From Laccaria trichodermophora (lineage: Eukaryota > Basidiomycota > Agaricomycetes > Agaricales > Hydnangiaceae): a stretch of DNA of 64,000 nt. Below the pieces are notes generated by a model. It saw only the letters and a program-made list of their open reading frames with translations. It had not been told where the DNA came from and did not search any database. The stretch lies in assembly GCA_018417955.1 (NCBI GenBank), contig JACTVC010000011.1, forward strand, positions 1,362,262-1,426,261, given 5' to 3'. Of this stretch, positions 11,729 through 23,258 are shown in pieces (the stretch's first letter is position 1; each line of letters begins with the position of its first letter). Made by a program: the position numbers and the translations under genes.

Positions 11729-12233
11729 AACTCACTATTGGTTCTTAGTCTTGCTCGCCTTGCCTTTGGTCTCATTTACGAGAAGATGCATGGTGTTCTA
11801 CAAATATTCTTCGAAAACGTGGGTAACCTCCCTTGTCGCCTTCGTTGTGTCTCTGAACCTTCGTTCCAAGGTTATTCGTGACTCAGTAACATAAGAGCGC
11901 ACTAAGTGGAAGACATCAGCAGCACTCGAGTTGTATATGCCTTGAAGCGATGAAGATTCGTTGAGCTACATCTCCCAATCGCAACCCTCTTCCCCCTCAC
12001 ACGCTCAACCACAACAAGGGACGATAGACGACTTTGGCATCCTTCCCTCTCTCACATGAAGCTCTGGGTCGATTGGAGGAGGAGGAAAGTTTGCTATGTT
12101 CTCCCTTAAGACCAGGGAGCGTAGTGTGGAGGGTGGTGTGGCATATGTGTGGCGTGATGAGCATTTGGGTGCGAGGGAGCCGAGGGCGAGAGTGGCCACA
12201 AATACGAATGTAAGGGAGCAGCTCTCTCTCAAC
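11729..12233. repeat. 505-bp dispersed repeat, copy 1 (inverted relative to 30152-30656)
   Basis: Read on the minus strand this segment is almost identical to 30152-30656, and both copies span 505 bases between sharp breakpoints. The flanks differ completely on both sides. No terminal inverted repeats or clear target duplication were found, and no protein is convincingly encoded. The right border (12233) coincides with the point where the companion gene at 12234-12618 loses its homology, so the repeat has disrupted that gene. It could be a solo LTR or a segment of a larger element. Confidence 0.8.
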
Positions 12234-12618
12234 TTGGATGTCCCATTTCGTCTGACTTCATTACTAAAACCGCGCCCACCCAGGCGGAGTACGGATTATT
12301 TTGTGCCATTTTTTGAATGGTTCTGTTCTTCGAGAAATTTCCTGTTTGATCTGCGAAATGGATGGTGTATGTAATGGTGCGTTCCCCGGTATCAACATGG
12401 ATAATCCTGCGATAGAATTCTATGTTGTTGCTGCGCGACCTTGTTGTTTGTTGGTCGACCCAATATTTGACATAGCAGTCGTCGATTGAATTCGGTGTTT
12501 CCACGCCCGGGTTGAATGGAATTGGCACGAATAGGACTTCTTTAAAGCCTTGTGTGCCAAATAATACGCCTTCTACCGTCCTTGGCAAAATCTGTTGAGT
12601 AAATTCAGCCATCCGCAT
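12229..12618 (-). pseudogene. Companion-family protein, 3'-truncated by the 505-bp repeat
   Basis: An open frame of 129 residues on the minus strand, starting about 100 bases from the divergent F-box/NTase-like gene. It aligns by eye with two complete relatives (14724-15303 and 36536-37215) and a fragment (38555-38758). Shared blocks are a VLFVPIPF-like strand followed by PGV..P.SIDD, then TYTIHF, then WVGAVLVMKSDE. In the complete relatives the last block continues for about 30 more residues (V-x-V-T/L-L-x-D-x-x-F-I/V-N). Here the reading frame enters the 505-bp repeat at 12233 and stops four residues later. Function unknown; no catalytic motif or membrane segment is visible. Probably non-functional, or producing a shortened protein. 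Confidence 0.55.
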
Positions 12619-12721
12619 TATCTATGTATCCATTATTAGTCTTGCCTTGCCAATATTGACCAGCTTGTCTGCCAACTGCTGGTACATAGTTTGAGTCAAA
12701 GTCTAAATTGTAAAGGGGCGA

Positions 12722-13685
12722 ATGCAGTGGTGTCGTCGTTTGTTTGGTCCGATTTGCATGATAATGTTGTTCTCTACCGGTCATGACATCCGCCACCTTA
12801 TTTTCGACTTCTGCAGCTGCAAGGCTCTGACCAATTTTGCCTCCACAGGCAGTGTTGCTAGGGACGCTGTACAGTTTTATACTGAAGAGAAGCTCGCTGA
12901 AATGTTGATGGTTTACCTTGATAGGGGTAAGTGTCATAACGATATCCTGATATATGGCATGCGGGATTTAATCACCTTCTGTAGCTAACCTTGACATATT
13001 TTACGAATTGCTGGTGAAAAATAACAGTGTCATCATCGGCTCGGTTGCACTCAAGATGATCATCCCCATACGCGGTAATTACTGGGTTCCCAACAATCTG
13101 GATCTAGCAGTCCCTCGTGGTTGTTTATCTTCTACGTCTTCGTTCTTCCGAAACTTTGGATATCAGCTGGCAGATACCGGCGTAGACGATCGATTCGCCC
13201 TTTCAGACGTACTCTCGTTTTCTGTTTACACTCTGAACGGTCACACTGTCACCATTTCCGAAAGTGCTTATTCAGGATCTTTTCTGTCAGTCGTCTTAGC
13301 CTCTCTGCATACCGCCAACATGAATTTCATTACCCCAAACGACATTTGTTGTCTTTATCCAACAATCACGCCTTCACAGACGAGTTGTTCATTCAATGGT
13401 CCGCGTGGGGTTTTTGAACACGAACGTCTCGCCATCTCCGCACGAGGCTTTACTCTGCACACCTCTGCTTCGGGCTTGACCGGATCGTGTGGTGATTTAT
13501 GTCCGAGGTTTACAAGGCAGTTCCGGGGTCTCAAACGAATCGGACTTTTTAGGTGGCGTGGGTCGAACCAAACGCTACTCGATGGCGTCTCATACGCGTG
13601 GTCTACTGGCAATGAATGTGACAAGTCAGACTGTATGGTTAGCCGCCAAGCAAACATTTTACATATAGGCAATCAGTTATTTTAG
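12722..13685 (+). CDS. F-box/nucleotidyltransferase-like family protein, copy 1
   Basis: Two exons; the intron near 12928-12986 (GTAAGT..TGTAG) restores the frame. The protein is about 300 residues. The N-terminal ~45 residues look like a degenerate F-box helix bundle (HDIRHLIFDFCSCKALTNFA). Then comes SVIIGSVALKMI...VPNNLDLAVP, which matches the nucleotidyltransferase-fold pattern hG[GS]...DhD, but one acidic residue is replaced (N-L-D). Next is MNFITPNDICCLYPTIT, a block shared by all four family members in this window. The start is uncertain: 12722 is the longest, while ATGs at 12758 and 12764 fit the family better. It is divergently arranged with the truncated companion at 12618. Catalytic activity is doubtful; a role in substrate recognition for ubiquitylation is possible but unproven. 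Confidence 0.6.
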
Positions 13686-13749
13686 TTTTTGTTGTTATAG
13701 CATACACGCTATTTTGAAAATCAACGGTGAAAACAGGCCAGTGATTAAA

Positions 13750-14632
13750 TTAATCGCAGCGTTTAACAAAAGCATTACACAAGGGATTGATACAGTCTCC
13801 GCCAATTTTCCAGAAGAAAGCTTGATTCGCTAAACTCCGAATCCTAACGTCGTCGACCCGCTCTTTGTTCCACACGATCCGCCCGATTTCCTTGTTTTGG
13901 AACCAGCAAGACTCGAGCGATGGACATGCGATGCCACAAGCCATATCCCAATCATAAACAGATTTTTTTAATTCAATGCCCTTCACGTTGGATATATCCG
14001 GTTCCCTTGTTAGGACGCCTCGTCCATTCTGAGTGAGATCCGGATACACAGAGTATAAATGACTGGATGTGAGAAAAGTCATTTCGGCGGTGTTCGGCGC
14101 GCTGAAGACGATGGGCAATATTGAAACTTGAGAAGTGCTAGGCGTAACTCTTAAAGGAGCAGCCTGGTTATGGTATAAGGAGTTTAACACGGCATGTGCA
14201 TTATAGACTTACCACACTTGGATGTTTCCACCATTGGGATTTCAGGATTATAGGCGAGTTCGAAAAAAGCGAGTCGGAGCGAAAAAGCCCCCATCCTAAG
14301 GAAAGGAGGAAAAGCTCCCATAGCGTCTCCTTGCCCATGGGAACAAATATATCGAGACTTGATACTTCGTCGAGAGTCACCACGGTATTTACCGCGACAG
14401 CGCCGCCTATGACGCCGTCCGATCTATCCAGACATGACCAAAATGATGGTAGTTCAGATCGACTGAACCATGTTAATAGTTCGCGTTCGATATGTCGTCT
14501 GTACGCGTCTTGTATAAAATCGTGATGAAACTTGTTGGTTTGAGCGATGTGTCGCCTAGATTCAACAGTGCAATGCTCAAGGATCGACGATAAAAGCTCC
14601 GGAATCCCAAAAAGAATAGACGGTGCAGACAT
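13750..14632 (-). CDS. F-box/nucleotidyltransferase-like family protein, copy 2
   Basis: Two exons on the minus strand, joined in frame by a GTAAGT..CCAG intron near 14165-14211. The protein is about 278 residues. It opens with an F-box-like segment (FGIPELLSSILEHCTVESRRHIAQTN). The NTase-like motif GVIGGAVAV...SSLDIFVP follows, in which the first acidic position of DhD is Ser. The family block MTFLTSSHLYSVYPDL comes later, and the C-terminus is Cys-rich (CGIACPSLESCW). The next gene upstream on the same strand (14724-15303) is the companion, 92 bases away, so the two may be co-expressed. Likely an inactive nucleotidyltransferase fold; function unknown. Confidence 0.6.
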
Positions 14633-14723
14633 GTTAATAGTCGTTTATTACATGGTTGGTCTGTTATATAGACATCCATACAGGGGCCGAGTAAGTTTAT
14701 GGCTTTAGGAGGTGACACCTATA

Positions 14724-15303
14724 CTACGCAGCATGACGCGCAAAACTGTAGCATATGTCAGACAAGTTCTATGATAAAGGAGAGTCCGCACCTGATTGCT
14801 GCACCGTTGATGAAAGGTAAGTCCGCCAGGGTGACATCCACTATTGCGCCATTGGAGTCCGTTTTTAATACCAGTACGTTGCCGTACCAGCTTAGATGTC
14901 TTTTCGATAACAGTCGCCGAAGGGGCATGTTGACTCGACATGGAGAAACTTGATGTTGAGATTCATAGCAAAAAATGTACGTCGTTCCAGGGTAGGTTTG
15001 CGACTCGACATGGAATTGAGTCACTGATGCGTCTACAAATGTCCGGCTTCTGTAATTGTGAGGTATCCATGTCCCGATGTCGGCGCTTGCGATGTTATTG
15101 AATCTCTCAGTGCTCGGGACCAGACCGACAGGCACGATGGTTGGCCTCATAACTAGTCGTCCATACCAGTATCCGAAGCGCAAGTTGTTGTCCCCACCCT
15201 GAAACGAATGGTAAGGCATACGAAACAATGAAATTACATTGCTTACAAAAGCCCGTTCTTCTACAATGCGCTGTGTATAAGCCAAGTCGGACACGCAGCT
15301 CAT
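14724..15303 (-). CDS. Companion-family protein, complete copy
   Basis: Three exons on the minus strand, about 160 residues. Exon 1 encodes MSCVSDLAYTQRIVEERAF, followed by an intron GTAAGC..TTTCAG. Exon 2 carries RLVMRPTIVPVGLVPS, TTYIFCY and SWYGNVLVLKTD..AIVDVTLADLPFIN; a short last exon ends with TAG at 14724-14726. It aligns by eye with 36536-37215 over its whole length (IIVPVAV; MGSLMVIKTT...VNLTLSDVDFVN). It lies directly upstream of F-box/NTase-like copy 2 on the same strand. I do not recognise the family; it looks like a small, mostly beta-strand soluble protein. The repeated proximity to F-box/NTase-like genes is the main clue to its role. Confidence 0.55.
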
Positions 15304-15835
15304 GTTATGAGGATAGCTGGCACGATCGATTTCAGGCTGCTTTAAATGATCAAGGAGATCTGTTCCCAGTGGTTGTCGGCGAATCCGGGGGCAGCGGTGA
15401 AATAGGAGAGTACCATAAGACCCCTACAGGGTGCGAATCGTTCATGGCGTCGTTGAATCCGATTACAAAGGAGTTTGTTGTTCACACTTAAAGGAGAACA
15501 ATGTGTGGCTTTGTTACATAAGCATGTGCTCAAGACTTGTGACTCAGCACCTTGACTTCTCGAAAGTCGTCCTTTCATTGGATGTCGCGAGAACTACAGC
15601 TCTGTAGTACTATCTCGTGTTTACTCATTCTGAGAGATCTGAAGATGTGTCCTTCTTCCGAACGGCGACTGGGTGTAACAGCCCCTTTCCGCAATCTCCA
15701 CGTCATAGTCGTAATAATGAATCAGGAGGTAAGACCGTTTGATGTCCCCTTTATTAATTTTGTGCTCATATATCACACCGCTCTCCTTTCAACCTTTGCC
15801 TTCTACTCACTCCCCGCTGGTGCGCTGGACTCCCT
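15304..15835. other. Stretch between companion gene and Helitron
   Basis: No confident gene was found. The 5' terminus of the Helitron probably lies here, but a TC dinucleotide end cannot be located without a second copy. Short open frames on both strands have no motif. Confidence 0.35.
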
Positions 15836-16195
15836 ATGCTGTTTAACGACAATGCTTTCAAACTCGGTGGTGAATCAGTCAAAGCCATCGTCACTGGGAA
15901 CTCCGAATCTGCCGTGTCCGAACGGTATCTTTCTGCTCGAGGCCTATTATCACATGTTCGCAATGGAATTTTCAATGAAGCAGTCTCTACTCAGACTCTG
16001 GGCAGCTACTTCACTTGCCTTGTCGCGTTCAAACCTCGTGAAATGGAAGTCGACACGGATATCGCTCTAGGGCTTGATTGGCTAGCATATTTTCGGGAGC
16101 ATCTTGCTGAGCATGGAGCCCTCGCCCCTTCATCTAGTGCTGTGTGTTGTCTGTCTGGTACTTGTGAACTATCCTCATGGCGTCGTTCATTATAG
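15836..16195 (+). CDS. Possible 5' open frame of the Helitron
   Basis: A 119-residue open frame, MLFNDNAFKLGGESVKAIVT..., with the region DIALGLDWLAYFREHL. It lies 100 bases before the Rep-helicase frame in the same direction. It may be the N-terminal exon(s) of the Helitron protein, because an intron GTAAGT..CTATAG at about 16229-16270 would lead into the next open block; an in-frame TAG at 16193 interrupts that connection. Assignment is by position and texture only. Confidence 0.35.
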   Translation: MLFNDNAFKLGGESVKAIVTGNSESAVSERYLSARGLLSHVRNGIFNEAVSTQTLGSYFTCLVAFKPREMEVDTDIALGLDWLAYFREHLAEHGALAPSSSAVCCLSGTCELSSWRRSL

Positions 16196-16296
16196 CCATT
16201 CAATCTCCATGGCGGTTCCCAATCGGTAAGTGGCTTTTGAACATTCCCGGCCGTCTCATAATTCTATAGAACAATATCGTCGCTGCCGTTCCAACG

Positions 16297-19200
16297 TTGG
16301 TTGATCAGGGGGAGATGAGTTGCACGGAACGTGCTTCGCATATAATCAGACAAATTTTTTGTGAAAACAATACCAATATGTCTTTCTTTTCGAACGATAG
16401 CATTTTGTTGAGCCTTCTTGCTCAGCACGGGATACTACGCGAACAATTTAGCTCAAGAGAACAACGTTCTATGCTAGTTCATCATTTAATGTATGGCATG
16501 TGCTCGAAACAGGGTGGAATTGGCTGTAAGGCCCTTTGTAGTTCTAAAATTGAGGTGGTTACCTTTGGAAAATGTATTATGAACTTAGTGTTGGAAGAAC
16601 ATGTTTCTGGCCATATTACACCAAGCACATTCAAAGAAATTTGTTATGTCTTGGGTTTTAGAACATCAACTACTCAGTCGATCCCTATCCAAGAAGACCT
16701 ATTGAATTTTTATCGAGGCATACTAGAAGCTTTAAGTAGTTCTCCGGAATCTGTTGATACAGCTGATTGTTTGAATGAGCATGAAATTGTAATAAAGTCT
16801 TCATTAATAAGATTGGCGGGATCTCATGGACTTCAGTGTTCGGGTTCTTTAGATGAACTGAGGGATCGTCTGTTCTCCCACATTTGTACCGGCCAATGCA
16901 AGGTTGACATGATGAATGGTATCAAATCCGAGGCTTGCCGTAATGTAGTAGACTGAGTCCCACCTGTTCCGAATGCAGATTTCGCCTTAGCTCTCATGGC
17001 GTCAGTTATTCGTCGGTTATCTGGTCGGGCTTTGCGTCGTGTGGCCACTATGCAAGGATTAACATTTTCTACTTCCACTTCTGTGTCGAAATTGAGGCGT
17101 CTTGTAAAAAAACATCTTGCGTCGACCTCGAAAGGAAAACGCGTTCTGGAAAGATCTACCCTGAACCATGCTATAGATGAACGACAAAATGAACTTAACT
17201 TGGTTCGAGCGAGGTGGCCTGAAAAGAAGTCAGAAGAATTCTTACAGTCTCTTGTTAATCAGTTTAAATTGGACACCTCTTCCAGCACTCTCTCTAGCTC
17301 CACTTGTGCATGTTGTAGCGAAAGTGTATTACGAGCCGAACTTGAAGATGTGCCTTTGGAAGAAATCGACTTAACATTGTTAACGCGGCCAGATCGTGAA
17401 ATGGACGCAGATGATGAGGCCGATGATCACAAGCCTTTGCCACCTTGGTTACATCCCGACGTAATCCCCCCTCCGATGCCGTTTAGCAATGGAATTTTAG
17501 AGAACATATTAGTGGATCCTAAAGGCATCGTGGAATCCTTTGACGGTGTGCCAATTAAAATGTCTCTTTGTAGTTTCTGCAAAGTGGATTTGGCCGCTCA
17601 TCGCATTCCTCGTTTGGCATTGGCGAATAGATTATTTATTGGGGAAGTGCCTGACGTCTTGAAGGACCTATCCACTGTTGAAGAATCAATGATCAGCCTG
17701 TGTCGAGCCAAATGTACCATCATACATTTGAAAAACGATGGTGGAGATGATGTCGACAGAGAGACTCATGAACGCGTAATGCCGAATCATCAGAGAGGCA
17801 TGAGAGGTCACGTTATTATGCATGCGCAACGACCTGATGTAGTGGCGGAAATGCTACCTCCTGCCATTGAAGACATCGTTGCTCCCATATGTGTAATTTA
17901 TACTGGCGCAACGGCCCCTACCCAAGAATGGCTGAAAGACAAAGCAAAGCCGCTGGCAGTCAGAGCAGATAAAGTTCGTAAGGCGCTTGTGTGGCTAAAA
18001 AAGCACAACTACCTGTACAGGCATATTACTATTAATTCGGGAGTACTAGATGAAATTCGTTGAGTGGGACATTTACCCTTTCACGTCGAACATATCCCCC
18101 TCTCTCAACAAGGTAATGATGCATCAACCAGTGGGTACGTAAATGATCAGCCACTGCACGAAACTCAAACTAATGAAGATGTCCCGTTTGAAAGTGTGTT
18201 AATAACGGATGTAGATGGACACGCTTCATCGAATGTCTTACGCGCTGCCGCCATACGCCATTTCAATAGAATAGACAAAGGTTATTTGGAAATGCCACAT
18301 AACCCTAAACCAGAGAACGAATTTTGGAATCCTCAGCTATTCCCTAAATTATATCCGTCTCTTTTCCCATACGGCATAGGCGGATTTGAAGATCCCCGAA
18401 GACTTCAGCGTGTTTCGTTAAAGGATCACACTCATCACTTTCTAAGCCTTACTGATAGTCGATTCCAGACGCACCCCTCGTTCATGTTCATGGTTTTCAA
18501 TGTGCTCCAAAGAAGACAAGTTTTGCTAAATACCAGCGCAAAGATGAAGAAATCAACATTCGAAAACATGGCATCTGATTTTGTTGGAATATCTGCTGAG
18601 GATATCGAGACAGTCACTAACCGGGTTGCTCGTGGGGATTATACAACAGCATACACGAGCAGTGAAAAAAAAGTTCTCAGATTGATGAGAGAGGTTAAAC
18701 TTGTCAATCGAAACATACAGGGCTCTAACGCAGCGAGGCTGGGTATGAGGAATGAAATTCGGTCATTGATGATTTCACACGGATTCCCCAGCTTCTTCAT
18801 AACGATTAATCCAGCAGACATTTACAATCCATTGGTTAAATTTCTAGCAGGCCACGACATCGACATTGATAATTTGTTACCGGCAGAAATTCCTAACTAC
18901 TGGGATCAATCTGTTTTGATAGCAAAAAACCCTGTTGTTGCAGCGAGATTTTTTGACATTTATGTCAAGGCTTTTATCAAAACGATACTCAGGTTTGACC
19001 AGGAAAAACAAGATGTGAATGGCGGAGTTCTCGGTGTTGTAAAGGCCCATTACGGCTGTGTGGAAGCTCAAGGACGGGGAACTTTACACTGTCATATGTT
19101 GGTTTGGTTAGAAGGCGGGCTTGACCCTAATGCATTAAAAGAACGTCTGTTGGACCAACCTGAAGGTGAATTTCAACAGCGTTTAATCAAATATCTTGAT

Positions 19201-22200
19201 AGCATCATCAGTACGGATTTGCCCGAGAGACCACATAACGACAACGTTACCGAGCGAACCCACCCATGCCAAACGAGAGGACCACATCGATTGGGTGACG
19301 AAGACAAGCTAACTTTTGCCCAACGAGTAAAAGATGATTTCTCTGAGTTGGCTAACACATGTCAACGTCATGAACACAGGTCTACGTGTTACAAAAATTG
19401 GAAAGGCCCTCCAAACCCCAAGACATGTCGTTTTGAGCTCGATAGCGAGAATACCATCGAAGAGACTACTGTGGATTCCTCAACCGGAGAACTCACTCTG
19501 CGAAAATTGGACGGGACGGTAGCTAATTTCAATAAAACCATGTTACAAGCAATAAGATGTAACATGGACGTAAAGTTTTTGGGTTCTGGAGCCGACGCTA
19601 AAGCTGTAATTTATTATATTACTGACTATATTTCGAAATCACAACTTAAAGTGCACGTCGCATATGCGACCTTAGAACTAGCCGTAAAGAAATTGGCCGA
19701 ATTTGATCCGCAGGAAGACGACGTCTCCACATCCGCCAGAAAGCTGCTGATTAAATGCTGCAACGCCATGATAGGTCTCCAAGAACTGTCTGCACCCCAG
19801 GTGTCATCCTACTTGCTTGGGTTCGGCGACCATTATACCAGCCATTCCTTCAAACAGCTTTTTTGGAAAATGTTTGAAACTCACATCGAACGTGAAAGCC
19901 CAAGTCCCGAGTGTTATCCGAGTTCGTTTCAACTTCCATCGCATGACCAAACAGCCAATGTCGATAACGAGTCGTTGAACAATACAATGACACCACATTC
20001 AAATGAAGATGTCATTGGGTTTGGGCTCGACAGGGATAAATCTCTCGTGCCCAAAGGGGATCAAGTATCAGATTACATTTATCGTGGACATAATTTACAG
20101 TCTTTAAATTTATGGGATTTTACATGTCAGGTCGAAAAAGTTAGTAAAAGAAAGAAAAATCCTGTCAACTTTGTGGCTTCAACAAATGAAGACGACTCTG
20201 ACGTCGACGAAGAACCTATTGATATTGAATTATTTTCCGATGAAGAAGAAGACATAGAAATGGCTGATTTACTTGATGATGGAGATACGCTGTTGAGTTT
20301 GACCAGCCGCTCAAGACCTAAATCCGAATTTACCGCTGATCATGTAGAGCAAACGACACATCTTTTGAAAGTGCGGCTGCCCAATCGAAGAGTCGTTCCA
20401 GTCATGATAGGTCCCGCGTTGCCGCGCCACAACGTAGAAACTCACGCTGCGCAATACAGTTGTATCATGTTGCTTTTATTTAAACCTTGGAGAGAAGTTA
20501 GCGACCTTAAGAACGCAGACGAGGATTGGGAAACCGCTTTTGCTGACTTTGTTGCTTCGTCTGAATGTGACTTGGAAGTCTTAAAAATAATGGACAATAT
20601 GCAGTTAATGCACGAATGCAAGGACAGCAGGGATTGTCATATGAAAAATCGAAACAGACAACGTACCAATCTTGTAACATCTGATATGGTCGAAGCAAGC
20701 CGTAACGCACAAGAAGATGACCTTAACGCGATCCATGAAGAGGCTCTAAATGATTTGTTAATGACAGTTGCTGAAAAAAACTCACAAAGAATATCACGAT
20801 CTGTTGAAGACGTCAACGGGGTTTTAACCCATTTAGAAGATAGTGGGCTGTGCCATATATCAGAATCATCGGGTAAATTGTCTGATGGAAGGTCGATTGA
20901 ACTTATAACAAACACTACAAGTGAAAAATTATGGAAAAAAGCCTATGACAATCGAAAGGCTGACTGGAAAGAAAAACAGATAAGCCTCGGCTTAAGCGTT
21001 GTTGGCTCGTCGCAATCCGTACCTGTTAGAGTCTCAGCATCAATTCAATTGAGAAGGGAAGCTCTGCACGCCGACCCGCGTAACAATGAACCGGAACCGA
21101 GAATCGTCCTGCATGCCGATGAGTCGAACGGGGAGCCGTCCAGACTTTGCAATTCCCAAAACAAAACATTAGCAGACCAACTGAACGTCGATATAGAAAG
21201 CTTTGCTGCAAATTGGTCGTTGAATTCTGAACAGACATTAGCATTTAAAATCATGGCTGGCCATTCAAATACGTTGAACGCTGACCCGTTAAGAATGTAC
21301 CTTGCAGGTCCGGCTGGAACGGGGAAAAGTAGAGTCTTCAACGCACTGAAAGCATATTTTGAGGCGAAAGGAGAGGCACGTCGGTTTCGTGTTTGTTCAT
21401 ACATGGGGGTTGCTGCTCGAAACGTAAACGGTATGACTCTACATGCGGCGCTGAATTTTAATCATTCGAGGCGATGAAAAAATGCGAAATCAGAAAACGA
21501 ACTGCACGCAATGTGGGAAGGCGTCGATTTTTTGCTCATCGATGAGGTGTCAATGATTAGTTGTGAATTCCTGTATGAAATTAGTGAGGCCATTTCCGCA
21601 GCTAAAGGCGATCCTACTGCTTTTGGCGGTATTAACGTTATATTTGCCAGCGATTTCGCTCAGTTGCCGCCAGTGAGACAGACGAGATTGTATAGTAACC
21701 TGGACACTCAACTGGGCTCGGTGACCGGCCGCACGCAAAAAAAGGTTTTAGGCAAACTTTTGTGGTTGTCTGTTGATACTGTTGTCGAATTGACCAAAAT
21801 CATGCGTCAGACTGGCTCTTCTAATGACCGGTTTGTAGAATTGTTGGGTAGACTCCGGAAAGGCCAGTGCAACAACGACGATTACACCCTACTCAAATCA
21901 AGAATTATAAGCCCTTCGAACAACGTCCAAACTTCCGATGGACGCTGGAGTAATGCACCTATGATTGTATCTGAAAACGCCCCAAAAGACGCACTCAATG
22001 AAAAATTGGCCGCAGCGTTTGCAAACCGTACAGGACAAACCTTACACTGGTATCATGCCACAGATCGTGTACACGGGAAGGTTTTAACAGATGAAAATGT
22101 TCTAAAACAATTAGAAGGCCTGCCGTCTTCTCTTACAGGACAGCGCCTTGGTAGGATTCCACTCGTTCTTGGCTTGCCTGTCATGGTGATGCAAAATTTC

Positions 22201-23055
22201 GACGTGGAAGCTGGAATTGTTAATGGCAGCAAAGGATACGTTCATCGGATTCGATATAAGCTGAACGCACAAGGGAATAGAATATTGACATCCTGTGTTG
22301 TCAAAATGCCGGATGCGGATGAAGCTCCTCTTCCGGACTTGGATCCTCACGAGATTCCAATCCTAGAAGATACTACGAGTTTTGTCGTTCAAAATCCGTA
22401 CACCAATGAAAGTACGACAGTCCAACGTACCCAAGTCCCGCTAATTCCTGCGTTCGCTATGACCGCCCACAAAGCTCAAGGCCAGACTATGACGCAAGCG
22501 ATCATAGATCTGGCCTCTTGTCGAGGCACCCAATCTCCATATGTCATGGTATCTCGAGTGACATCCCTCGATGGCTTGCTAATACTGCGTCCGTTCAAAA
22601 AAGACAAAATATGCTGTTGGCCATCACAAGAAGTTCGACAGGAATTTGACAGATTGAAATCGATGATTCTGCAGACCAAAATCAAAAACGCGACTGACCC
22701 AAAAGAGATTTGGCAAACACAGCTTGAATTGGCGGAACACACTGACGAACTACAGCGGCGTCGAAAACCCTTGGCGGCGTCAAAGAAAAGAATCGCGCTA
22801 AGAAACACTGATACAGGTCAAAACCCTTTATCTGCTGAATCGAACGTAAATTCTGGGCAGGTCCAAAGTTCCACTGGTCAAATTGACACCTTACCGCATC
22901 GACAAAGCGTTTTGCAGTCGTCCAGCAAGAGAACCACGTTGAGGAGTGCTGCACAGACAAACGAACTTATAAACGAAGAACTCCATTCATTCGCTCTGAT
23001 GCAAACAGTTGATGCTGATGGCCATGTGATCAAAAGCCGGCGTATTGACGGCTAA
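16297..23055 (+). pseudogene. Helitron Rep-helicase, single frame broken by three TGA codons
   Basis: One frame runs for 6.76 kb with stops only at 16954-16956, 18061-18063 and 21475-21477, all TGA. Landmarks in order: a Cys-rich segment (CACCSESV near 17305); the Rep domain with the metal-binding HUH motif as LHCHMLVW (His codons 19087-19095); the paired catalytic tyrosines in YYITDYISK (19612-19638); the Walker A box GPAGTGKS (21307-21330); the Walker B box LLIDEVSM (about 21532-21555); SDFAQLPPV; MTAHKAQGQTM; and VSRVTSLDGLLILRPF near the helicase end. Domain order and size fit a fungal Helitron RepHel protein. Each stop could arise from a CGA Arg codon by one C-to-T change. Domains are otherwise well preserved, so inactivation appears recent. 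Genes elsewhere in the window end in TGA, so recoding is unlikely. Confidence 0.85.
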
Positions 23056-23258
23056 TCAAACAAACACCATGGTCTCCCTCCACCGTCGAATCAACTGGTA
23101 GGGCGTAAAAACTACCCGAACGCTTATGGTGCCTCCTATATGGAACAGACAACTCCTGTCTCCACGCCTCCTGGTGTGGCGAGACCTCTCCTAAGATTCT
23201 GAAAACCGGCCAATGTTCTCCTGCTCTCGGGATGAGCAATTTGACTGCGGTCTAAGGC

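Noticed and set aside
11729..12233. 505-bp repeat as a solo LTR
   Set aside because: One edge of copy 2 begins TGTTGAG, which is suggestive, but copy 1 lacks the T, the other end is not a clear CA, and no 5-bp target duplication is visible; left as unclassified.
16954..21477. Possible recoding of TGA in the Helitron frame (readthrough or altered code)
   Set aside because: Normal genes in the window, such as the second reductase and the zinc-finger gene, end in TGA, and Trp is encoded by TGG throughout the element.
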